This document shows, in pieces, positions 1 to 9,134 of a stretch of 64,000 nucleotides of DNA. The DNA lies in the NCBI GenBank assembly GCA_015059925.1, contig SUZL01000002.1, positions 62,001 to 126,000 of the forward strand, in the 5' to 3' direction. Position numbers and translations under genes: made by a program. The notes beneath the pieces are model-generated. The model saw only the letters and a list, made by a program, of their open reading frames with translations, had not been told where the DNA came from and made no database searches. How positions within the stretch are numbered: position 1 is the stretch's first letter; each line of letters begins with the position of its first letter. This DNA is from Rikenellaceae bacterium. Its GTDB lineage: Bacteria > Bacteroidota > Bacteroidia > Bacteroidales > Rikenellaceae.

Positions 1-1
1 C

Positions 2-385
2 GAGTTCCCCGTGTTCAAGGCTGCTAACGGCTGTGTCGTAATCCCCGTTTACGGTGCTGGTCTGTGGGGTCCCATCTGGGGCTACATCGCACTTGAGCCC
101 GATATGAGTACCGTTAAGGGTATCGTAATGGACCACTCGGGCGAGACTCCCGGTCTGGGTGCAGAGATCACCACCGACAAGGTGCAGTCATCGTTCGTAG
201 GCAAGACCATCTTCGAGGGTACGGAGTTCGTATCGGTATCGATGCGCAAGGGTGGTGCGACCAACAACCACGAGGTTGATGCAATCTCGGGTGGCACAAA
301 GACTTGCGACGGTGTGAACGAGATGCTCAAGAGTGGCATCGAGGGTTACCTTCCTTATTTGAACGCTAATAAGTCTAACAAATAA
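2..385 (+). CDS. nqrC: Na+-translocating NADH:quinone reductase subunit C, C-terminal part (5' end outside window)
   Basis: Open frame into the left edge; FMN-binding type motif SGGTKTCDGV near the C-terminus; followed directly by nqrD-E-F. Confidence 0.9.
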   Translation, partial: EFPVFKAANGCVVIPVYGAGLWGPIWGYIALEPDMSTVKGIVMDHSGETPGLGAEITTDKVQSSFVGKTIFEGTEFVSVSMRKGGATNNHEVDAISGGTKTCDGVNEMLKSGIEGYLPYLNANKSNK

Positions 386-399
386 AATCAAGCGGAACT

Positions 400-1023
400 A
401 TGAGTAATTTGAAAAATTTAACTGGACCGCTGAGTTCAAACAACCCTGTTATCGTTCAGATTCTGGGTATTTGTTCGGCTTTGGCGGTAACCGTAAAGAT
501 GGAGCCCGCATTCGTGATGGGCGTATCGGTTATGGTCGTTACGGCGTTCGCTAACTTGGTGATGTCGCTTTTGCGTAATGGTATCCCCTCGCGCATCCGA
601 ATCATCGTTCAGTTGGTTGTAATCGCTGCGTTGGTAATCATTGTGGATCAGGTCCTCAAGGCATTTGTTTACGATGTGTCGAAGCAGTTGTCGGTATATG
701 TGGGTCTGATCATCACCAACTGTATCATTATGGGTCGTGTGGAGGCCTATGCTTTGGGTAACAAACCTCTGGATTCGTTCCTCGATGGTATCGGCAACGG
801 TCTGGGTTATGCTGCAATCCTTCTGATCGTGGCATTCTTCCGCGAGTTGTTCGGTTCGGGTACCCTGTTCGGCATTCAGATTATCCCTCAGAGCTGGTAT
901 ATCGCCAACGGCGGTTTCTACTCTAACGTGGGTATTATGCTCTTCCCGCCTATGGCTCTTATTATTGTAGGTGTAATCATCTGGATTCACCGTTCGTTTA
1001 ACAAGGATTTGCAGGAAAAATAG
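400..1023 (+). CDS. nqrD: Na+-translocating NADH:quinone reductase subunit D
   Basis: Hydrophobic NqrD-like protein (LTGPLSSNNPVIVQILGICSALAVT); operon position. Confidence 0.95.
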   Translation: MSNLKNLTGPLSSNNPVIVQILGICSALAVTVKMEPAFVMGVSVMVVTAFANLVMSLLRNGIPSRIRIIVQLVVIAALVIIVDQVLKAFVYDVSKQLSVYVGLIITNCIIMGRVEAYALGNKPLDSFLDGIGNGLGYAAILLIVAFFRELFGSGTLFGIQIIPQSWYIANGGFYSNVGIMLFPPMALIIVGVIIWIHRSFNKDLQEK

Positions 1024-1033
1024 GAGGTAGAAT

Positions 1034-1642
1034 ATGGAAACTTTGAATCTTTTTATTCGTTCGATCTTTATCGACAATATGGTATTCGCCTTCTTCTTCG
1101 GTATGTGTTCTTACATTGCCGTGTCGAAGAGTGTGAAGACCGCTATGGGTTTGGGTGCTGCCGTTGTATTCGTTATGACGATGACCGTGCCCTTGAACTA
1201 CCTCTTGAATGAGTATGTACTTGCCCCCAACGCTCTGGTCGAGGGCGTTGATCTGAGCTTTTTGACCTTCATCGTCTTCATCGCCGTTATCGCATCGTTC
1301 GTGCAGTTGGTGGAGATGGTCGTTGAGAAGTTCTCGCCTTCGCTCTACAACCAGCTCGGTATCTTCCTGCCGCTGATTGCCGTTAACTGTGCAATTATGG
1401 GTGGTTCGCTCTTTATGCAGCAGAAGGTCGTATCGGGTGAGATCGATGGTCTGTGGCAGAGCATCGTCTATGGTCTGGGCTCGGGTATTGGCTGGTGGTT
1501 GGCAATCGTAATGATGGCTGCTATTCGCGAGCGTCTGCAGTACTCTCACATTCCCGCAGCCCTGAAAGGCCCGGGTATCGCATTCATCATCACCGGTTTG
1601 ATGGGTATCGCGTTTATGATCTTCTCAGGTATTAAGTTGTAA
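1034..1642 (+). CDS. nqrE: Na+-translocating NADH:quinone reductase subunit E
   Basis: METLNLFIRSIFIDNMVFAFFFGMCSYIAVSKSV is NqrE-like; operon position. Confidence 0.95.
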   Translation: METLNLFIRSIFIDNMVFAFFFGMCSYIAVSKSVKTAMGLGAAVVFVMTMTVPLNYLLNEYVLAPNALVEGVDLSFLTFIVFIAVIASFVQLVEMVVEKFSPSLYNQLGIFLPLIAVNCAIMGGSLFMQQKVVSGEIDGLWQSIVYGLGSGIGWWLAIVMMAAIRERLQYSHIPAALKGPGIAFIITGLMGIAFMIFSGIKL

Positions 1643-1662
1643 CCTTTAATAAGAGATAAGAA

Positions 1663-2925
1663 ATGGATATTTTAACAATTGTAGTTGCGATAGTTGCCTT
1701 TCTTGTGGTAACACTGCTTTTGGTAGCGTTGCTTCTCTTTGCGAAGGCTAAGCTGACATCATCAGGTGATGTTACTATCGACATTAACGACGGCAACAAG
1801 GTGTTGACCGTTTCGGCCGGCTCTACGCTTCTCAATACGCTCACCTCGCAGGGCATCTTCCTGCCTTCGGCGTGTGGTGGTAAGGGTGCTTGCGGTCAGT
1901 GCAAGTGCCAGGTATTGGAGGGCGGTGGCGAGATTCTTCCCACCGAGACCGGTTTCTTCAACCGCAAGCAGATTCAGCAGAAGTGGCGTCTGGGTTGCCA
2001 GGTGAAGGTTAAGGAGAATATGAAGATCGCCGTTCCCGCATCGGTTCTCTCGATCAAGAAGTGGGAGTGCGAGGTTGTATCGAACCACAATGTGGCTACC
2101 TTTATTAAGGAGTTCGTGGTGAAGTTGCCCGAGGGCGAGGATCTGAACTTCCGCAGTGGTGGTTACATCCAGATTGATGTACCTGCGATCACGGTAAATT
2201 ACAAGGATATCGACGTTGATCCCGAGTACCGCGAGGATTGGGAGAAGATGCACGTCTTCGACTTGCAGATGGTTAATCCCGAGCCTCAGGTGCGCGCTTA
2301 CTCTTGCGCAACCTATCCTGCCGAGGGTAACGTCATCAAGCTCAACGTTCGTATCGCTACTCCTCCGTTCGACCGCGCAACGGGTGGCTTTATGAAGGTT
2401 AATCCGGGTGTATGTTCATCGTACATCTACTCTCTCAAGCCCGGCGATAAGATCACTATCTCAGGCCCTTACGGAGAGTTCTTCCTGCCCGACAACCTGC
2501 CCGACACTCAGGAGTTGGTATTCATCGGCGGTGGTGCTGGTATGGCTCCTATGCGTAGCCACCTAATGCACCTGTTCAAGACCGAGAAGACCAAGCGTCC
2601 TGTTACCTTCTGGTATGGTGCTCGTTCATTGAAGGAGGCATTCTATTTGGAGGATTTCGCCGCTATCGAGAAGGAGTTCCCCAACTTCAAGTTCCACTTG
2701 GCTTTGGACCGTCCCGATCCGGCAGCCGATGCAGCTGGTGTTGAGTACAAGGTTGGTTTCGTTCACAACGTACTGTACGAGAACTACCTGAAGAACCACG
2801 ATGAGCCCGAGGCTTGCATCTATCTGATGTGTGGACCTCCGATGATGGCTTCGTCGGTAGTGAATATGCTCGACAATCTGGGTGTTCCCTCGGAGAATAT
2901 CCTGTTCGACAACTTTGGTGCATAA
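1663..2925 (+). CDS. nqrF: Na+-translocating NADH:quinone reductase subunit F
   Basis: 2Fe-2S motif CGGKGACGQCKC plus FAD/NAD reductase domain. Confidence 0.97.
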   Translation: MDILTIVVAIVAFLVVTLLLVALLLFAKAKLTSSGDVTIDINDGNKVLTVSAGSTLLNTLTSQGIFLPSACGGKGACGQCKCQVLEGGGEILPTETGFFNRKQIQQKWRLGCQVKVKENMKIAVPASVLSIKKWECEVVSNHNVATFIKEFVVKLPEGEDLNFRSGGYIQIDVPAITVNYKDIDVDPEYREDWEKMHVFDLQMVNPEPQVRAYSCATYPAEGNVIKLNVRIATPPFDRATGGFMKVNPGVCSSYIYSLKPGDKITISGPYGEFFLPDNLPDTQELVFIGGGAGMAPMRSHLMHLFKTEKTKRPVTFWYGARSLKEAFYLEDFAAIEKEFPNFKFHLALDRPDPAADAAGVEYKVGFVHNVLYENYLKNHDEPEACIYLMCGPPMMASSVVNMLDNLGVPSENILFDNFGA

Positions 2926-2944
2926 TCACACCTTATATAATAAG

Positions 2945-2980
2945 AAAGGCCCGTCTGCTGATTTGCAGGCGGGCTTTTTT
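2945..2980 (+). terminator. Intrinsic terminator after nqrF
   Basis: GCCCGTCTGC-TGATT-TGCAGGCGGGC type stem followed by a T run. Confidence 0.85.
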
Positions 2981-3103
2981 GTGCGCCAAATACTCACTTT
3001 TTCCTCCGAAACGGCCATTTTTTCGTTTTGGTGCAAGAAACAATATTTCGCATTAAGCAAAACGCTATTTTTGCATCCGAAAACGGGAAACAATATACAC
3101 AAT

Positions 3104-5710
3104 ATGAGAAGGATAAAAGGAACTATTTTATTGTTAATGTTGCTCATCGGAGCAGATTCTCTCCTTGCACAACAAGTGGGCGAGCGACTGCCGATGGAGC
3201 AGGTCTATAAGCGCAAGTACACCGCCACCAAGATTGAGAGCTTCGATCAATCGGTCGATGGCCGTATGGACGAGCCCGAGTGGCAGACGGTGGGCGAGTG
3301 GTCGGAGGTATTCGTGCAGTCGGAGCCCGTCGAGCGCGCAGTATCGAAGTACGAGACGCGAATGAAGATCTTCTACGACGACAAGAATATATATGTCGGT
3401 GTGATCTGCTACGACGACGAGCCGCACCGAATCCACCACCAGATAGGTAACCGCGACGACTGGACGGGCGACTACGTTACCGTCTCGTTCGACTCATACC
3501 ACGACTACCGCTCGGCATCGCAGTTTATGCTCAACGCGGGTGGCACACGCACCGATATGAACATAACCGACCAGCAGGAGATGAATTTCTCGTGGAATGC
3601 CGTTTGGGCAGGCAAGAGCCACATCTACGAGGAGGAGGGATTCTGGTTTGCCGAGTACGCTATTCCTTTCACGCAGTTGCGCTACCGCACCGTCGGAACG
3701 GATGGCGTGTGGGGACTGCACGTTCAGCGTATGGTGAGCCGCCACGACGAGACGCTGGAGTGGAGTATGGTGCCGCAGAACAACAACGGCTTCGTACACT
3801 CATTCGGCGAGATGCACGGTATGCAGGATGCCCCCCGCACGCGAAACATCGAGTTCACGCCCTACGTCTCGGGCCAGCACGTCAGCGAGCCCCGCATCGA
3901 CGGCAGCCCCTATCAGACAGGAAGCGATTGGCGCGCCAACGTAGGTCTGGATGCGAAGATGCGCGTGGGCGACTACACGATGAACCTCACGTTCAACCCC
4001 GACTTCGGTCAGGTGGAGCAGGATCCTTCGGTTATGAACCTCACCACAACAGAGACTTTCTACGAGGAGAAGCGCCCCTTCTTCTTGGAGGGTAGCGATG
4101 TCTTCAGCTTCGCCATCAACAGCGACAATATGTTCTACTCGCGCCGAATCGGTGCTATGCCGTCGTATTCGCCTGCGGTGGACAACTCGACGAGCTTCGT
4201 GGAGACTCCGAAGAATATCCCCATCATCGGTGCGCTGAAGTTAATCGGCACCAACAAAAACAACGTCTCGATAGGTATTATGGAGAGTGTAACGGCCCGC
4301 ACATCGGCTCATATGAACGTGGGAGGGCAGGAGTCGCGCATTGTTACCGAGCCACTTACCAATTACACCGTTGCTCGCCTTCAGAAGAGCTGGGACGGCA
4401 ATACGTTGCTCGGCGGTATGCTCACGTCGGTCAATCGCGCATTGGGCGAGGATCACCTCGAGCAGACGATGGTGGGCAATGCCTTTACGGGTGCAGTGGA
4501 TTTCAAGAAGTATTTCAAAGATCGCCTCTACTATATCGACGCAAAGTTTATGTTCAGCACGATGCACGGCTCCGAGGCCGCCATCGAGCGCAAGCAGCGC
4601 AACTCGGTTCACTACTACCAGCGCGAGTCGGCTGCCGACTTCCTCGGGGTTGATCCTACGCGCGCGTCGCTCAGCGGTACGGCTGCGTTTTTGGAGGTGG
4701 GCCGCAAGGGATTCTCGAAATTGCAGGTGTGGGATCAGCTGAGCTACTATTCGTCGGGATTCGACCTCAATGACGTAGGTTATCTGGCGCGCGCCGACCT
4801 CTTGCAGAACACGTTCGACATATCGTTCAACCAGAACTCGCCGTGGGCTATATGGCGCAATACGGCCGTAAAATTCACTATGCTCAACCAATGGGACACC
4901 GACGGCAACACCCAACTGCACAGCTTCCGCCTGCGCTGGGATGCGACGCTGAAGAATCGTTGGGGATGGTGGGTTACGCAGACCTTCCGCACCAATCGCC
5001 GCGAGGACAGACTGCTGCGTGGCGGCCCCGATATGCGACTGCCGTCGGCTTATTGGAACTCGTTCGGTTTCTTTACGGATATGGCTAAGAAGTGGTACGT
5101 TACCATCGACTACATCAGCAACCAGAATATGGACGGCTCGAAGTTCGAGTACAACATCAAGCCGAGCATCTACGCCCGCATCGGCAACCATCTGCTTCTG
5201 GAGGCTGCGGCGGAGCTCTACACCGACCGCAACGATCTGCAGTACGCCGGTACGATCGCACCCGAGAGCGATGGCGGCAAGAAGGAGTATGTTTTGGGAC
5301 GTATGTTCCAGCGAACGTATGGTTTGACGCTGCGTGCGCAGGTTAATGTTACGCCCGATGTGTCGTTGCAGTTCTACGGCGCACCCTACACCTCAAATGC
5401 CCGTTACTCGGATTTTCAGGCTGCGGCAAACACCCTCTCGGACAATAAATCGGAGCGTCTGCGTCCGCTTTCGACCGAGGAGCAGAGCCGAATGTACAAT
5501 CCCGACTTCAGCTTCAACGAGTTCCGCTCGAACTTCGTGGCACGCTGGGAGTATCGTCCCGGATCGACGCTCTACTTCGTGTGGGAGCACGCCCGCTCAA
5601 GTAGCGAGGGAGAGTATCTCGCGGGCTGGGGCTCGAACCTGAAGAAGATGTTTCGCACACCCGCGACAAACATCTTTATGATTAAGCTGAATTACTACTT
5701 CAATCTGTAA
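3104..5710 (+). CDS. DUF5916 / CBM9-like domain outer-membrane protein
   Basis: N-terminal signal peptide, CBM9-like region (DEPEWQTVGEWSEVF...FYDDKNIYVGVICYDDEP), beta-barrel-like C-terminus; ATG at 3104 follows -7 box TATTTTTGC. Confidence 0.8.
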   Translation: MRRIKGTILLLMLLIGADSLLAQQVGERLPMEQVYKRKYTATKIESFDQSVDGRMDEPEWQTVGEWSEVFVQSEPVERAVSKYETRMKIFYDDKNIYVGVICYDDEPHRIHHQIGNRDDWTGDYVTVSFDSYHDYRSASQFMLNAGGTRTDMNITDQQEMNFSWNAVWAGKSHIYEEEGFWFAEYAIPFTQLRYRTVGTDGVWGLHVQRMVSRHDETLEWSMVPQNNNGFVHSFGEMHGMQDAPRTRNIEFTPYVSGQHVSEPRIDGSPYQTGSDWRANVGLDAKMRVGDYTMNLTFNPDFGQVEQDPSVMNLTTTETFYEEKRPFFLEGSDVFSFAINSDNMFYSRRIGAMPSYSPAVDNSTSFVETPKNIPIIGALKLIGTNKNNVSIGIMESVTARTSAHMNVGGQESRIVTEPLTNYTVARLQKSWDGNTLLGGMLTSVNRALGEDHLEQTMVGNAFTGAVDFKKYFKDRLYYIDAKFMFSTMHGSEAAIERKQRNSVHYYQRESAADFLGVDPTRASLSGTAAFLEVGRKGFSKLQVWDQLSYYSSGFDLNDVGYLARADLLQNTFDISFNQNSPWAIWRNTAVKFTMLNQWDTDGNTQLHSFRLRWDATLKNRWGWWVTQTFRTNRREDRLLRGGPDMRLPSAYWNSFGFFTDMAKKWYVTIDYISNQNMDGSKFEYNIKPSIYARIGNHLLLEAAAELYTDRNDLQYAGTIAPESDGGKKEYVLGRMFQRTYGLTLRAQVNVTPDVSLQFYGAPYTSNARYSDFQAAANTLSDNKSERLRPLSTEEQSRMYNPDFSFNEFRSNFVARWEYRPGSTLYFVWEHARSSSEGEYLAGWGSNLKKMFRTPATNIFMIKLNYYFNL

Positions 5711-5714
5711 CAAC

Positions 5715-5752
5715 AAAAAAGCCTGTCTGCGTTTGCGGACAGGCTTTTTTGT
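5715..5752 (+). terminator. Intrinsic terminator
   Basis: AAAAAAGCCTGTCTGCGTTTGCGGACAGGCTTTTTT; usable on both strands between convergent genes. Confidence 0.85.
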
Positions 5753-5770
5753 TGGTTTTCAGTGCAGAGG

Positions 5771-6511
5771 CTACTGAGCAAAATCAAGTGTAAAGATGTG
5801 AGGCTCGTTAGAGTCGATGCCCTTAGAGATGATCTTCAAGCCCTTGTAGTCGGTCATCGTTACACCCAGCGAACGCTCGTCAATCTTGTAGCTTGCGTAC
5901 GCACCGCGCAGGAAGCTCTCCGAGTCGCCGCCATCGTGGTGATAGAGCTCCAGCCACAAGTAGCCATCATCCTTATACATCGCCTTATAGCCCTCGTTGC
6001 CGGCATTGTAAACCAGACGCATCGTATGCTGGAAGGTCTCGTTGTTGATGGGATAAACGATCAATAGCGTAATGTAACCCATCGCGGGAGAGTAGTAACC
6101 CTCATCCACCTTCACGTCGCCACGATAGGTGTTCAGACCCTTCTCGCCCTGAAAATCGGTCTCGCTAACGCGGCTCAACTTATCCGAGGTGATCATACGC
6201 GCCTGCGAGATATTGATCGTACGATCGAAACCGGCAGGGGCGGGCTTATCGAGGATGGTGTATGAAATCATAAAACGAAGCTCATTAACCTCATACTCCT
6301 TGAAAGGAGGAGTCCACAACGATGTATTATCGACAAAACCCTTCACGCCATCGTCAAACACGGCATAGTAGGGCGTGCCAACAGAGGCCGAGCCCTGAAC
6401 GAGGGTACCGATGGTGGTATAGACAATAGGATTCTCGCTATTGTCGTTACAAGCGGTCGAAACGGTAATTACGGCAAATAATGCCAATACAATCTTAAAC
6501 AATTTTCTCAT
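5771..6511 (-). CDS. NigD-like lipoprotein
   Basis: Lipobox (ITVSTAC) and NigD-like body; similar to the next gene. Confidence 0.75.
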   Translation of the reverse strand: MRKLFKIVLALFAVITVSTACNDNSENPIVYTTIGTLVQGSASVGTPYYAVFDDGVKGFVDNTSLWTPPFKEYEVNELRFMISYTILDKPAPAGFDRTINISQARMITSDKLSRVSETDFQGEKGLNTYRGDVKVDEGYYSPAMGYITLLIVYPINNETFQHTMRLVYNAGNEGYKAMYKDDGYLWLELYHHDGGDSESFLRGAYASYKIDERSLGVTMTDYKGLKIISKGIDSNEPHIFTLDFAQ

Positions 6512-6570
6512 ATCAATCTAATTAATTCATTTTCACAACGCAAATATAGATAAAATATTGCTACCGACAC

Positions 6571-6604
6571 AAAAAAAGCTGCCGAATAGAGATTCGGCAA
6601 CTTT
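6571..6604 (-). terminator. Intrinsic terminator of the upstream NigD-like gene
   Basis: - strand stem TTGCCGAATCTCTATTCGGCAGC followed by T run. Confidence 0.75.
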
Positions 6605-6624
6605 GTTATGTTCGATTCTGGAAA

Positions 6625-7362
6625 TTAATTCTCAGCGTGGAACGTGTGGGTGAATACCTCGGGCAGGTTGTTGTTGGGGCTGATCGAGATGATTTTAACA
6701 CCCTTGTAGTTGTTGATAATACCCTTCACATTGGAAGTCTTATAGCTTACGAAAGTTCCCAGCTCCATCGTTCCCTTGTTGTTGGTGTTATCGTAGTAGA
6801 GCTCCAAGTAGAGATAGCCGTCATTCTCGACATACAGATCCTTATAGGGGCTCGTCTCGGCCTGATTGCAAACCAATCGAAGGTTAGGCACCGTATAAGA
6901 GTTCTCGCCCTGATAGTAAACCATAAGCGTGATGTAATTGAGCGCATCCGAGAGCATCAACACATCTATCTTAGCGGGTGCTGTGTAGTTCTGCAAACCC
7001 TTGTCACCCGTAAAATCATCGGCGGTAACAAACTCCAGAAGGCGCGAGGTAACGTGGGTAGCCGACACGATTCGGATGTAATTATCGAAGCCCGTTACCT
7101 TTGTATCAAGAATCTCATAGCTGATAATATAGCGCAACTCGCTAACATTCTCGGGGAAAGTAGGATTCCACTTATTGTGATTCTCGACAGCAGCCGTCTT
7201 GCCATCGTCGAAAACAATGTAGTAGGGCGACGACGAATAGACAGACTCCACGACTGTCGCCATAGTGGTGTAAACATCTGAGTCCTCACCATTCACACCG
7301 CAACTTGTGCTGAGCATAACGCCCGCCAAGAGGGTCATTGCAATTTTAAGTAGGTTCTTCAT
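6625..7362 (-). CDS. NigD-like lipoprotein (paralog)
   Basis: Lipobox (MLSTSC); shares YTTxxT...PYYxVFDDG...YKGxKIIS pattern with 5771..6511. Confidence 0.75.
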   Translation of the reverse strand: MKNLLKIAMTLLAGVMLSTSCGVNGEDSDVYTTMATVVESVYSSSPYYIVFDDGKTAAVENHNKWNPTFPENVSELRYIISYEILDTKVTGFDNYIRIVSATHVTSRLLEFVTADDFTGDKGLQNYTAPAKIDVLMLSDALNYITLMVYYQGENSYTVPNLRLVCNQAETSPYKDLYVENDGYLYLELYYDNTNNKGTMELGTFVSYKTSNVKGIINNYKGVKIISISPNNNLPEVFTHTFHAEN

Positions 7363-7487
7363 ATTTGTATGTTTTTTTAATTTTTATTCTGAAACGCAAA
7401 GATAGGCAAAATATTGCATCGATAATCCAAAAAAAATTTTCGTCATCGACTTTTTTGCCTATAAAATGTGCTTTATGAGGCTTTGAA

Positions 7488-7871
7488 CTATAGCACTTCA
7501 TCGATTTTACGCTCATCGTAACTCTCAAGCAGCTCGCCGAGGCGCTTTTTAGCCTGTTGTTTGATTTGCGGCGTAATGTTCGTAGCCACCGAGTGCAGAG
7601 CCCACAACAGGGCAGCCATATCGTCCGAGTAGCCGAGCAGCGGGATAAAATCGAGTACCATATCGGTCGGCAGGATAAAATATCCGAGCGTACCCAGAAT
7701 CTTGCTCTTCTCCTTCAGGGGCACTTCGTCGCTACGCAGCACATAGTAGAGCAATAGCACCGCATAGACCACCTTCGCACCAGCCCAGCGGGCCGCCGAG
7801 GAGAGTTTGTGCAGGAGTTTGCTCTCCGAGTAGTTGTACTGATACTTCTCTACGTTCTTCGGTCTTCTCAT
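7488..7871 (-). CDS. YkvA family protein (DUF1232)
   Basis: LPLKEKSKILGTLGYFILPTDMVLDFIPLLGYSDDMAALLWAL is the DUF1232 signature. Confidence 0.85.
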   Translation of the reverse strand: MRRPKNVEKYQYNYSESKLLHKLSSAARWAGAKVVYAVLLLYYVLRSDEVPLKEKSKILGTLGYFILPTDMVLDFIPLLGYSDDMAALLWALHSVATNITPQIKQQAKKRLGELLESYDERKIDEVL

Positions 7872-8033
7872 CTCATCATTGCTTTAATATGCAATATTAC
7901 GGAAAATTTTCCACAATACAAAACCCATTTTCGACGTTACTTATCGGCAGCGGCCCGACAAGCGATTTGCTTTGGCGTACAGAAAATGGCAGGGAATGAT
8001 ATAAAGTAAAAAAATATAAGTATCTTTGCCATT

Positions 8034-8621
8034 ATGAAAAACATAGTATTCGATTTGGGCCGTGTTGTGTTTGCGCAAGACCCCCAAAAAAGCACCGACG
8101 AATTCAAGCAATTCTTCTCATACGTCTCGCAGACTCCCATCCCGCAATTCTGGATCGACTACGATCTGGGGCTTTCGTCATTCGACAAGGTAGCGGAGGA
8201 TCTGGCCGCCTACCGTAGTGTCGAGGTGGACTACGCCCGCGATATGATTAAATTGGCCATCAGCAAGCAGGAGACAATTGCCCCGACGGGCCGGCTCATC
8301 ACAGAGCTCAAGAAGGCAGGCTACCGACTCTACGTTCTGTCGAATATGTCGCGTGAGTTTATCGATTTTCTGCGACAGCAGGAGGTCTATGCCAACTTCG
8401 AAGGCGAGGTCATCTCGTGCGACGAGGGTGTTGCCAAGCCGATGCCTGAGATTTACGACCTGCTGCTCAGCCGTTTCTCGCTCAACGCCGCCGACACGCT
8501 CTTTATCGACGATCGCAAGGAGAATGTCGAGGCCGCCTCGCAGAAGGGTATTCAGACGTTTCACTTCGATCGCAACGACTACGAGGGTAGTTGCACACGC
8601 CTGCGAGAGATGTTGCTATAA
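8034..8621 (+). CDS. HAD family phosphatase
   Basis: HAD-type motifs (NIVFDLGRVVF, LSNM, FIDDRKENVEAA). Confidence 0.85.
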   Translation: MKNIVFDLGRVVFAQDPQKSTDEFKQFFSYVSQTPIPQFWIDYDLGLSSFDKVAEDLAAYRSVEVDYARDMIKLAISKQETIAPTGRLITELKKAGYRLYVLSNMSREFIDFLRQQEVYANFEGEVISCDEGVAKPMPEIYDLLLSRFSLNAADTLFIDDRKENVEAASQKGIQTFHFDRNDYEGSCTRLREMLL

Positions 8622-8663
8622 TACTGTATAACAATAATTTATTAACAATAACACAAAATAATT

Positions 8664-9101
8664 ATGGGATTTTTGGACGAATTTAAGGCTTTTGCCCTCA
8701 AGGGTAACGTAATGGATATGGCTGTCGGTGTTATCATCGGCGGCGCTTTCGGTAAGATCGTTACCTCGCTTGTGAACGATGTTATTATGCCTCCCATCGG
8801 TTTGATCGTTGGCGGCGTAGATTTCTCTGATCTGAAGCTCACGCTCAAGCAGCAGGTTCTCGATGCAGCTGGCGAGGTACTCACCCCCGCCGTGACGTGG
8901 AACTATGGTGCTTTCCTGCAGCAGGTTGTCGATTTCACGATCCTTGCCTTCTGTGTGTTTATGATGGTTAAGATGATGAACCGACTCACCACCAAGAAGA
9001 AGGAGGAGGAGCCCGCACCTGCACCCGCACCCGAGCCGGAGCCTACGAAGGAGGAGTTGCTGCTCGCAGAGATCCGCGATCTGCTGAAGGAGCGCAAGTA
9101 A
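8664..9101 (+). CDS. mscL: Large-conductance mechanosensitive channel
   Basis: [46 protein letters not shown]. Confidence 0.98.
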   Translation: MGFLDEFKAFALKGNVMDMAVGVIIGGAFGKIVTSLVNDVIMPPIGLIVGGVDFSDLKLTLKQQVLDAAGEVLTPAVTWNYGAFLQQVVDFTILAFCVFMMVKMMNRLTTKKKEEEPAPAPAPEPEPTKEELLLAEIRDLLKERK

Positions 9102-9134
9102 ATACCGACAATACCAAATTACTATTAAAAAAAG

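Noticed and set aside
4241-5191. 316-aa - strand ORF inside the DUF5916 gene
   Set aside because: Shadow ORF; no start context or recognisable domain.
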